A stretch of 5,095 bases of DNA, taken from contig DASUFH010000468.1 in assembly GCA_036274645.1 (NCBI GenBank), forward strand, positions 1 through 5,095, given 5' to 3'. This DNA comes from DASUFH01 sp036274645. Its GTDB lineage: Bacteria > Acidobacteriota > Terriglobia > 20CM-2-55-15. A program made the translations under genes and the position numbers. The notes below the pieces were generated by a model that worked only from the letters and a program-made list of their open reading frames with translations, searched no databases and was not told the DNA's origin. Shown here one piece after another: positions 1 through 5,095 of the stretch (positions within the stretch are counted from its first letter, which is position 1; each line of letters starts with the position of its first letter).

Positions 1-261
1 CCAGTTGGCTGCATGAAAGGTCGAGAAGGCCCACCGCGCTCCCGCCGCCGTCAAGCCCTGCTGAATCTGGCGGTTTTCGGTAACGTAAATGGGGTCGTCG
101 TAGTTCAGGAATCCGTGCCCGCCCACCGGCCAGAACACCGCAAGTGTGAGCGCGACGAGACCGATGGCAATCAGCCAGCCTGTATTGGGTGGTTGGGCCG
201 GTACGTTCCGGGTTTCGGCCTGGCGCTGGCGCCGCTCAGAAGATCCACGTCCTTTTTTCAT
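1..261 (-). CDS. N-terminal part of a TPR/GT-C-like membrane protein (partial at left window edge)
   Basis: The first 87 codons are seen, running off the left edge in frame. The ATG at 261-259 is the first possible start, because an in-frame TGA lies four codons upstream (271-273); no clear Shine-Dalgarno precedes it. Residues 1-27 are basic and polar (KKGRG, SERRQRQ), suiting a cytoplasmic tail. Residues 28-46 form one hydrophobic membrane segment (GWLIAIGLVALTLAVFWPV). After it comes GFLNYDDPIYVTENRQI (50-66) and then RWAFSTFHAANW (76-87). From family knowledge, a membrane helix followed by an N-Y-D-D loop and a W-x-F-S/T segment is typical of bacterial many-helix proteins with C-terminal tetratricopeptide repeats. 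These resemble eukaryotic TMTC and dolichyl-phosphate-mannose mannosyltransferases, where acidic residues in the first extracytoplasmic loop are important. A role in sugar transfer on the outer face of the membrane is inferred. The repeats themselves lie outside the window, so the substrate is unknown. Confidence 0.6.
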   Translation of the reverse strand, partial: MKKGRGSSERRQRQAETRNVPAQPPNTGWLIAIGLVALTLAVFWPVGGHGFLNYDDPIYVTENRQIQQGLTAAGARWAFSTFHAANW

Positions 262-310
262 GACAACAGGTCAGCAGGGACGTCTTGACCGCGCCAGTTC
301 AGCCAGCGAG

Positions 311-375
311 CTGTTTCTTCCATCGGAGAAATTCCAGGACATCCAATCTAATACAAAATGTCGGAGAAGAAACAG
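311..375. repeat. Perfect 10-bp inverted repeat with internal 8-bp direct repeat
   Basis: CTGTTTCTTC at 311-320 and GAAGAAACAG at 366-375 are exact reverse complements separated by 45 bases. TCGGAGAA occurs twice in direct orientation, at 323-330 and 361-368, the second copy overlapping the right arm. The interior includes an AT-rich stretch (345-359) that stands out in this GC-rich DNA and could hold a promoter for the membrane-protein gene at 261. The repeat lies between the cytochrome gene stop (381) and that gene. It could be an operator, a long-loop transcript-end structure, or chance. There is no U-run after the stem, so it is not a standard intrinsic terminator. No target-site duplication flanks it. 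Confidence 0.4.
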
Positions 376-380
376 TCTTG

Positions 381-851
381 CTAGAAAACGATTCGGTCCC
401 TGGCTGCTTCCAGGGCCGCCGCATTGACTCCGGGAATCCGTTTGAGATCGTCGAGCGTCTTGAATGGGCCGTTATCCTTGCGGTACCGGACAATGGATTC
501 CGCCTCGCCGAGCGACAGTCCCAGGGCGGCTACGAGCTCGGCAGCCGTGGACTGGTTGACATTGACGCCCGGCAGCGGTTTGAAGTTCGCGGCGAGGTAG
601 GCGACGATGGCCGTCCGCTCTTCTGCGGTTACGTCCGGCTCCTCCTGCAGCATCTCGGTGACTTTGGCGTCCCACTGCTTCTCGGTCCATCGCTTGTTGA
701 GTACCGCCGTCGGATCGTGACAGAGGCTGCAGACGCTGACGAACACGTCTTTACCGGCGCCGTCGGGCAGGGAAGCGGCAGGTTCCTGAGCAGGCAGGCC
801 CGTGACGCTGAAGATCAGCGCCACGCCGATGGTTGCGAGCAATCGCCTCAC
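381..851 (-). CDS. Exported monoheme cytochrome c fused to a ComEA-type helix-hairpin-helix domain
   Basis: The protein is 156 residues if it starts at the GTG at 851-849. This start gives a textbook signal peptide: R2-R3, a hydrophobic core at 4-19, and a likely cut after L-P-A (residue 21). An in-frame ATG at 965 would add 38 polar, arginine-rich residues ahead of the signal peptide and is judged less likely. CSLCH at 41-45 is the CXXCH covalent heme site, with M67 a plausible sixth ligand. The following pattern (KRWTEKQWDAKVTEM, then TAEERTAIVAYLAANF) resembles the heme domain of the quinohemoprotein amine dehydrogenase alpha subunit and similar small cytochromes. Residues 96-156 match a ComEA-type double helix-hairpin-helix: VNVNQSTAAEL, then IVRYRKDNGPFKTLDDL, then RIPGV. 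The first hairpin reads G-L-S instead of the usual G-I-G. A role as a periplasmic electron carrier is inferred; DNA binding by the C-terminal domain is possible but unproven. No redox partner gene is visible nearby. Confidence 0.85.
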   Translation of the reverse strand: MRRLLATIGVALIFSVTGLPAQEPAASLPDGAGKDVFVSVCSLCHDPTAVLNKRWTEKQWDAKVTEMLQEEPDVTAEERTAIVAYLAANFKPLPGVNVNQSTAAELVAALGLSLGEAESIVRYRKDNGPFKTLDDLKRIPGVNAAALEAARDRIVF

Positions 852-988
852 GTCCACAGCTTTTCGATCAGCTTTCCGCCCGTGACCGTCGGTCGTTCGG
901 CGCGTCCGTTGCGGAAGAAGGTGGTCTTCAGACGGCGCCTGTCGGATATGCATGAGCGATGGCATGGGACTCTATCGTTTCGCGGCTC

Positions 989-1012
989 GCGACAATGGCT
1001 TCCCGTTGTCGC
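989..1012. promoter_or_regulatory. Dyad at the putative transcription start of the cytochrome gene (candidate operator)
   Basis: GCGACAA (989-995) and TTGTCGC (1006-1012) are perfect 7-bp complementary arms around a 10-base centre. A second small dyad, TCGCG-GCT-CGCGA, overlaps it at 980-992. It lies about 7-30 bases downstream of the proposed -10 element on the minus strand, where a repressor would block initiation. No T-run follows on either strand, so a terminator is unlikely. No regulator can be named. Confidence 0.3.
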
Positions 1013-1018
1013 TAACGG

Positions 1019-1047
1019 AAGATAGGGAAAAGGGCGCCTGAAAGCAA
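1019..1047 (-). promoter_or_regulatory. Weak sigma-70-like promoter candidate for the cytochrome gene
   Basis: On the minus strand TTGCTT (1047-1042) and TATCTT (1024-1019) are separated by exactly 17 bases. They match the -35 consensus at 3 of 6 and the -10 at 4 of 6 positions. Transcription would start near 1012, giving a leader of about 160 bases before the GTG at 851. The spacing and placement are right but the boxes are weak, and a housekeeping sigma factor of this organism may prefer other sequences. Confidence 0.25.
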
Positions 1048-1131
1048 GCGGTTCATTGTCGGTGGCGTCGTGGAGGGAGAGCGCCATCAATCGGGCGCTG
1101 GTATGCCGGCGGTACAGAAGCTTCGACACGG

Positions 1132-1158
1132 GCGGCGTGACGCTGCGCGAAACGCCGC
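1132..1158 (-). other. Stem-loop shortly after the gltD stop codon
   Basis: GCGGCGT and ACGCCGC arms (1132-1138 and 1152-1158) pair perfectly over 7 bp around a 13-base loop, starting 12 bases after the gltD stop. There is no U-tract after the stem on the minus strand. It could protect the 3' end of the gltBD transcript or mark a Rho-dependent end rather than act as an intrinsic terminator. Confidence 0.35.
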
Positions 1159-1170
1159 ATCGATTGAATG

Positions 1171-2604
1171 CTAGGGAAGCTCCGTAGCTCCCATCAGGTA
1201 TTTGTCGATGTAGCGCGCGGCGTCACGGCCTTCGCGCAACGCCCAGACGACAAGGGACTGGCCACGAGCCATGTCGCCCGCCGCGAAGACGCCCGGAACG
1301 GACGTCATCTTTTCGGCGTTGATGGCCACGTTGCCGCGTTCAGTGACGGCAACGCCCAGCTGGTCCAGCATGCCTTTGCGTTCGGGGCCGAGAAACCCCA
1401 TGGCGAGCAGAACGAGATCGGCGTCGATGGTGAACTCGGAGTTGGGAACTTCCTTCATGGTCTTGCGGCCCTTGCCGTCGTCGACGAACTCGAGATGGAC
1501 GAGGTTCAGCCGTTCAACCTTGCCGTTGCCGGTGAAGGTCTTGGTGAGAACGGCATACTGACGATCTCCACCTTCCTCATGCGCGGACGATGTGCGGAAG
1601 ATGTTCGGCCAGTTCGGCCATGGGTTGTCCGCGGCGCGCTGGTCGGGAGGTTTGGGCAGGAGTTCCAGCTGCACGACGGAAATCGCGCCCTGACGATGCG
1701 CGGTTCCCAGGCAGTCGGCGCCGGTGTCACCGCCTCCGATGATGACCACTTTCTTGCCCGCCGCCGTGATGAAGTTGGCGTCGTCGATCACATCGCCCTC
1801 GCAGCGCTTGTTCTGCAGCGGCAGGTAGTCCATCGCGAAATGAACGCCCGGCAACTCGCGTCCGGGGATGGGCAGGTCGCGTGGCATCGTCGCGCCACCC
1901 GCCAGCAGCAGCGCGTCAAAATCCCGGCGGAGTTCTTCCACGGAAACGTTCACGCCGACGTTGGCGTTGACCCGGAAATTCACGCCCTCCTGAGTCAGAA
2001 TGTCGAGCCGCCGCTCGAGGACGCGCTTCTCCATCTTGAATTCCGGAATGCCGTAACGCAGCAGACCGCCAATCCGGTCCGCGCGTTCAAAGACGGTTAC
2101 CGTGTGGCCGGCCTGATTCAACTGGGCTGCGGCGGCGAGTCCGGCGGGACCCGAGCCGACGATCGCCACCTTCTTTCCTGTGCGCCGTCCGGGCAGGGAA
2201 GGCTGAATCCATCCCTCGCCGAAAGCGTGTTCGACGATGGAGACTTCGACCTGTTTGATCGTGACCGGATCGGCGTTGATGCCGAGGACGCACGAACCTT
2301 CGCACGGCGCGGGGCAGACCCGACCGGTGAATTCCGGAAAGTTGTTGGTGGCATGCAGCCGCTTGATGGCTTCGTCCCAGCGCCCCCTGTACACGAGGTC
2401 ATTCCAGTCCGGAATGATGTTGCCCAGCGGACAGCCCTGGTGGCAAAACGGCACACCACAGTCCATGCAGCGCGAAGCCTGCGCCTGCAGCTGGTCGGCC
2501 GGAAAGTCCTGGTAGACCTCCTGCCAGTCGTGAATCCGCTCCTCGACCGGCCTGCGTTGCGGCGTGATGCGATTGATCTTCAGAAAACCAGTTGGGTTAC
2601 CCAT
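1171..2604 (-). CDS. gltD: Glutamate synthase (NADPH) small subunit, GltD
   Basis: This 477-residue protein has the normal family length. It is the beta subunit of GOGAT in the cytoplasm: it takes electrons from NADPH onto FAD and passes them through 4Fe-4S clusters to the large subunit. The N-terminal iron-sulfur domain carries C46, C49, C54 and C58 (CMDCGVPFCHQGC), then C97, C101 and C105 (CPAPCEGSC). The FAD Rossmann motif VGSGPAG is at 149-155 with the acidic strand end at E173. The NADPH motif IGGGDTG is at 289-295. The C-terminal FAD-contact segment GVFAAGDMARG is at 438-448. The ATG at 2604 is secure, since an in-frame TGA sits two codons upstream. No good Shine-Dalgarno lies at normal spacing; a GGGGAGG is about 21 bases away, inside the hairpin of the gltB-gltD gap. 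It is co-oriented 97 bases downstream of gltB, so co-transcription is expected. The same fold occurs in other NADPH:acceptor oxidoreductases, but the gltB neighbour settles the identity. Confidence 0.97.
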   Translation of the reverse strand: MGNPTGFLKINRITPQRRPVEERIHDWQEVYQDFPADQLQAQASRCMDCGVPFCHQGCPLGNIIPDWNDLVYRGRWDEAIKRLHATNNFPEFTGRVCPAPCEGSCVLGINADPVTIKQVEVSIVEHAFGEGWIQPSLPGRRTGKKVAIVGSGPAGLAAAAQLNQAGHTVTVFERADRIGGLLRYGIPEFKMEKRVLERRLDILTQEGVNFRVNANVGVNVSVEELRRDFDALLLAGGATMPRDLPIPGRELPGVHFAMDYLPLQNKRCEGDVIDDANFITAAGKKVVIIGGGDTGADCLGTAHRQGAISVVQLELLPKPPDQRAADNPWPNWPNIFRTSSAHEEGGDRQYAVLTKTFTGNGKVERLNLVHLEFVDDGKGRKTMKEVPNSEFTIDADLVLLAMGFLGPERKGMLDQLGVAVTERGNVAINAEKMTSVPGVFAAGDMARGQSLVVWALREGRDAARYIDKYLMGATELP

Positions 2605-2619
2605 ATCTCACACTTATAC

Positions 2620-2659
2620 AAAACGCCTCCCCGTAAATCCGGGAGAGGGGCCGAAGCCC
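2620..2659 (-). terminator. Tandem hairpins with short U-tract in the gltB-gltD gap (attenuator or processing structure)
   Basis: Two hairpins overlap by one base on the minus-strand transcript. The first (2659-2648) is GGGC-UUCG-GCCC, a four-pair stem with the very stable C(UUCG)G loop. The second (2648-2626) pairs CCTC-T-CCCG with CGGGGAGG, eight pairs with one bulge and a six-base loop. It is followed after CG by UUUU (2623-2620). Placed after the gltB stop (2702) and about 16 bases ahead of the gltD start, it looks like a weak intrinsic terminator. It could lower gltD expression relative to gltB, stabilise the gltB 3' end, or hide the GGGGAGG that might otherwise help ribosome binding. 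The U-tract is short, so substantial read-through is likely. It may also be a copy of a dispersed genomic repeat. Confidence 0.4.
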
Positions 2660-2701
2660 GGCAGGGCATTCGGCGGATCAGAATTTGGCGCCAGGCCAGT
2701 G

Positions 2702-5095
2702 TTACCCGTGCGCCACGGGCGCCGCGCTCCGTCTGGCCGCCGCGGCCGCCAGAACTCTTCGGTATTCGAACGGCATGACCTTGACGAACTTCTCGCGGTA
2801 CCGGGCCCAGCTTTCGATGATTGCCCGCGCCCGGGAGCTTCCGGTCAACTCGGCGTGACGCTCGATAAGAGCGCGTACGAGCGCTTCTTCGCTCGGATCG
2901 GCGCCGGCGTCCGTGAACGATTCCAGGTCCACCATCTCGCGATTGCAGCGCTCGGCGGCAAACTTGCCGTCTTCATCGAGGACGTGAGCCACGCCTCCAC
3001 TCATGCCGGCGGCGAAGTTCCGCCCCGTCCGGCCGAGAACAATGATCCGGCCGCGCGTCATGTATTCGCATCCGTGATCCCCGACCCCCTCGACCACGGA
3101 GACGGCGCCGCTGTTGCGGACCGCAAAGCGTTCACCGACGACTCCTCGGATAAACGCTTCGCCGCCGGTCGCGCCATACAGCGCCACATTGCCGACGATG
3201 ATGTTCTCCTCGGGCGAAAACGGCGCGTTGGCCGGCGGGTATACGACCAGACGTCCGCCCGAAAGACCCTTTCCGAAATAGTCGTTGGCGTCGCCTTCCA
3301 GCGTCATCGTGATGCCGTTCGGCAGAAAGGCGCCGAAACTCTGACCGGCCGAGCCGGTGAAGTTGATCCGGATCGTATCGGCCGGAAGCCCGCTTCCTCC
3401 GTGCCTCCGGGTGACTTCGCTTCCGAGCATGGTGCCGACGGTCCGGTTCGAGTTGCGGATCGGAAGACGGATCTCCACGGGTTGCCGGGCGTCGAGCGCC
3501 TTCTCGGCGAGACGCATCAATTCGTTGTCGAGCGCCCTGGCCAATCCATGGTCCTGCTCTTCGACGCACCGCGTTTTCACGTGCGCGTCGACCTTCGGCA
3601 TATGAAGCAGCGGGCGCAGATCGAGCCGCCGCGCCTTCCAATGGTCGATGGCCTTTTGCGTATCCAGTTTGTCCATGCGGCCAATCGCCTCGTCCAGCGT
3701 GCGGAAGCCGAGGGCGGCCAGCAGTTCACGAACCTCCTCGGCAATCATCCGGAAGTAACTCACGACGTATTCCGGCTTGCCCGTGTACTTCTTCCGCAAC
3801 TCCGGATCCTGCGTCGCGACGCCGACCGGGCACGTGTTGAGGTGGCAGACCCGCATCATGATGCAGCCTGAAACGATGAGGGCGGAGGTCGCAAAGCCGA
3901 ACTCCTCGGCGCCGAGCAGGGCGGCAATAATCACATCCCGTCCGGTTTTCAACTGGCCGTCCGTCTGGACGACGATACGGCTGCGCAGATTGTTGAGCAC
4001 GAGCGTCTGATGGGTCTCCGCCAGGCCCAGCTCCCAGGGAATTCCGGCGTGCTTGATGCTGGTTACCGGCGAGGCGCCCGTGCCGCCGCTGTCTCCGGAG
4101 ATCAGCACCACGTCCGCATGCGCCTTGGCAACGCCGGCCGCGATCGTACCGACGCCCACTTCGGAAACGAGCTTCACGCTGATGCGCGCCCGCGGATTGG
4201 AGTTCTTCAGATCGTAGATGAGCTGCGCCAGATCCTCGATCGAGTAGATATCGTGATGGGGGGGCGGCGAAATCAGTCCGACGCCAGGCGTGGAGTGACG
4301 CACGCGGGCAATGACGTCGTCGACCTTGTGACCCGGCAACTGGCCGCCCTCTCCGGGCTTGGCGCCCTGGGCCATCTTGATCTGCAGTTCCTGCGCGCTG
4401 ACGAGATATTCGCTGGTGACCCCAAAACGCCCGGAAGCCACCTGCTTGATGGCGCTGGACCGCAGGTCCCCGTTTTCATCGCGGACGTAGCGCGCGGGAT
4501 CCTCGCCACCCTCGCCGGTGTTGCTCTTACCGCCGATCCGGTTCATGGCAATGGCCAGCGTTTCGTGCGCTTCCCGGCTGATCGAACCAAAGGACATCGC
4601 GCCGGTGGCAAAGCGCTTCATGATGCTTTCCACGGGTTCGACTTCGTCGAGCGGAACAGGCTGTTCCGCCCGCTTGATTTCGAGTAACCCCCGCAACGTG
4701 CAGAGTTTCTTGCTGTTCGTGTCGACGATGCCGCTGTATTCCTTGAAGATCCGATAGTTGTTCGTGCGTGTCGAGTACTGCAGCTTGTGGATCGACTCCG
4801 GGTTGTACATGTGGTACTCGCCGTCCTGCCGCCACTGGTACTGGCCGCCCCAGTCGAGATCCATGGGCCCGGCGGCCCGTTCCGGATACGCGTGATTCCG
4901 GCGCGCCACGGCTTCCGCCGCAACCTCTTCGATGCCGATGCCGGAAATGCGCGTCGGCGTGTTGGTGAAGTACCGGTCGACGAATTCCTTGTTGAGGCCG
5001 ACGGCCTCGAAGATCTGGGCGCCGCGATAACTCTGGAGGGTCGAGATGCCCATCTTGGACATCACCTTCAGGACGCCCTTCTTGACGGCCTTCAC
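2702..5095 (-). CDS. gltB: Glutamate synthase (NADPH) large subunit, GltB, C-terminal half (partial at right window edge)
   Basis: The last 797 residues are present, about half of a family that usually runs near 1500. The first visible codon (GTG) is internal and not a start; the glutaminase domain lies outside the window. GltB hydrolyses glutamine, channels the ammonia to 2-oxoglutarate and reduces the product to glutamate on FMN. Visible residues 1-60 end the central domain (KVMSKMGISTLQSYRGAQIFEAVGL region). The FMN synthase domain spans about 110-480, with GAMSFGSIS (165-173), GEGGE (194-198), PGEGGQLPG (247-255), GDSGGTGASP (334-343) and ETHQTL (360-365). C411, C417 and C422 are the 3Fe-4S ligands (C-x5-C-x4-C, codons at 3865-3830). 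The GXGXG beta-helix domain spans about 550-710 with repeats such as GKGLSGGRL and GVGDHGCEYMTRGRI. The C-terminal tail includes KFVKVMPFEYRRVL (769-782). No frameshift or missing key residue is seen. Adjacent gltD supports the two-subunit NADPH enzyme rather than the ferredoxin type. Confidence 0.98.
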   Translation of the reverse strand: MKAVKKGVLKVMSKMGISTLQSYRGAQIFEAVGLNKEFVDRYFTNTPTRISGIGIEEVAAEAVARRNHAYPERAAGPMDLDWGGQYQWRQDGEYHMYNPESIHKLQYSTRTNNYRIFKEYSGIVDTNSKKLCTLRGLLEIKRAEQPVPLDEVEPVESIMKRFATGAMSFGSISREAHETLAIAMNRIGGKSNTGEGGEDPARYVRDENGDLRSSAIKQVASGRFGVTSEYLVSAQELQIKMAQGAKPGEGGQLPGHKVDDVIARVRHSTPGVGLISPPPHHDIYSIEDLAQLIYDLKNSNPRARISVKLVSEVGVGTIAAGVAKAHADVVLISGDSGGTGASPVTSIKHAGIPWELGLAETHQTLVLNNLRSRIVVQTDGQLKTGRDVIIAALLGAEEFGFATSALIVSGCIMMRVCHLNTCPVGVATQDPELRKKYTGKPEYVVSYFRMIAEEVRELLAALGFRTLDEAIGRMDKLDTQKAIDHWKARRLDLRPLLHMPKVDAHVKTRCVEEQDHGLARALDNELMRLAEKALDARQPVEIRLPIRNSNRTVGTMLGSEVTRRHGGSGLPADTIRINFTGSAGQSFGAFLPNGITMTLEGDANDYFGKGLSGGRLVVYPPANAPFSPEENIIVGNVALYGATGGEAFIRGVVGERFAVRNSGAVSVVEGVGDHGCEYMTRGRIIVLGRTGRNFAAGMSGGVAHVLDEDGKFAAERCNREMVDLESFTDAGADPSEEALVRALIERHAELTGSSRARAIIESWARYREKFVKVMPFEYRRVLAAAAARRSAAPVAHG

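Larger units (their letters stand above)
852..1170. other. Intergenic stretch between gltD and the cytochrome gene
   Basis: No confident gene is seen in these roughly 320 bases on either strand. On the minus strand they hold, in transcription order, a stem-loop just after the gltD stop (1132-1158), a weak promoter-like pair (1019-1047), a dyad at the predicted transcript start (989-1012) and a leader. A minus-strand open frame from a GTG at 1129 ends with TGA at 848-850, overlapping the cytochrome GTG start by four bases. Its last 27 or so codons (ending PTVTGGKLIEKLWT) use the GC-rich third positions typical of real genes here, but its middle does not look coding. It could be a small coupled leader gene or the remnant of a lost gene, and it is not called as a CDS. 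Confidence 0.5.

Noticed and set aside
852..965. N-terminal extension of the cytochrome protein to the ATG at 965
   Set aside because: It would put 38 arginine-rich polar residues before a normal signal peptide, and its codon use is poorer than that of the competing frame.
989..1012. Dyad as an intrinsic terminator for gltD
   Set aside because: It lies over 150 bases past the gltD stop and has no T-run on either side.
285..1025. 246-codon open frame on the plus strand across the cytochrome gene
   Set aside because: The minus strand encodes a signal peptide, CXXCH and helix-hairpin-helix there, whereas the plus frame has no motif and runs through the intergenic signals.
1168..2778. 536-codon open frame on the plus strand across gltD
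   Set aside because: It is antisense to a fully convincing gltD, its translation shows no recognisable motif, and it is explained by strong G/C third-position bias in the real gene.
2564..3871. 435-codon open frame on the plus strand across the gltB 3' half
   Set aside because: It is antisense to conserved GOGAT domains, with low-complexity basic composition and no family resemblance; an artefact of codon bias.
4010..4687. 225-codon open frame on the plus strand inside gltB
   Set aside because: It lies opposite the FMN-binding part of the synthase domain and has no independent support.
5093..5095. GTG at the right edge as a gltB start codon
   Set aside because: The sequence there (KVMSKMGISTLQSY region) is internal to the GltB family, so the codon is valine and the gene continues beyond the window.

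Overview
This window is an ordinary bacterial nitrogen-assimilation locus with some interesting small structures around it. Every credible gene lies on the minus strand, so transcription runs from the right edge (5095) to the left edge (1). By eye the DNA is GC-rich, around 60%, with strong G/C preference at third codon positions. That bias explains the long open frames antisense to the real genes. The organism cannot be named from the sequence. The glutamate synthase type, an exported cytochrome c/helix-hairpin-helix protein and a TPR/GT-C-like membrane protein together would fit Acidobacteriota or a similar Gram-negative soil lineage. That is an inference, not a match.

Layout in the direction of transcription. 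The right half (5095-2702) is the C-terminal half of gltB, the large subunit of glutamate synthase (GOGAT), cut by the window edge. It holds the complete FMN/3Fe-4S synthase domain and the GXGXG beta-helix domain. A 97-base gap (2605-2701) contains two adjacent hairpins, the second followed by four U residues, just ahead of gltD. Then comes complete gltD (2604-1171), the FAD/NADPH/4Fe-4S small subunit. GltB and GltD together make the NADPH-dependent GOGAT, which converts glutamine plus 2-oxoglutarate into two glutamates.

Downstream of gltD lies a stretch of about 320 bases (852-1170) without a confident gene. It contains a stem-loop after the gltD stop, a weak promoter-like pair, a strong dyad at the expected transcription start, and a short coding-like tail that overlaps the next start by four bases. 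The next gene (851-381) encodes a small exported monoheme cytochrome c fused to a ComEA-type helix-hairpin-helix domain. A 119-base gap with a perfect 10-bp inverted repeat leads to the first 87 codons (261-1) of a membrane protein resembling TMTC-type/TPR GT-C glycosyltransferases, cut by the left edge.

The two glt genes clearly work together. The two leftward genes are separated from them by gaps with their own candidate signals and have no evident link to glutamate synthesis. No RNA genes, CRISPR arrays, transposases or prophage genes were seen.
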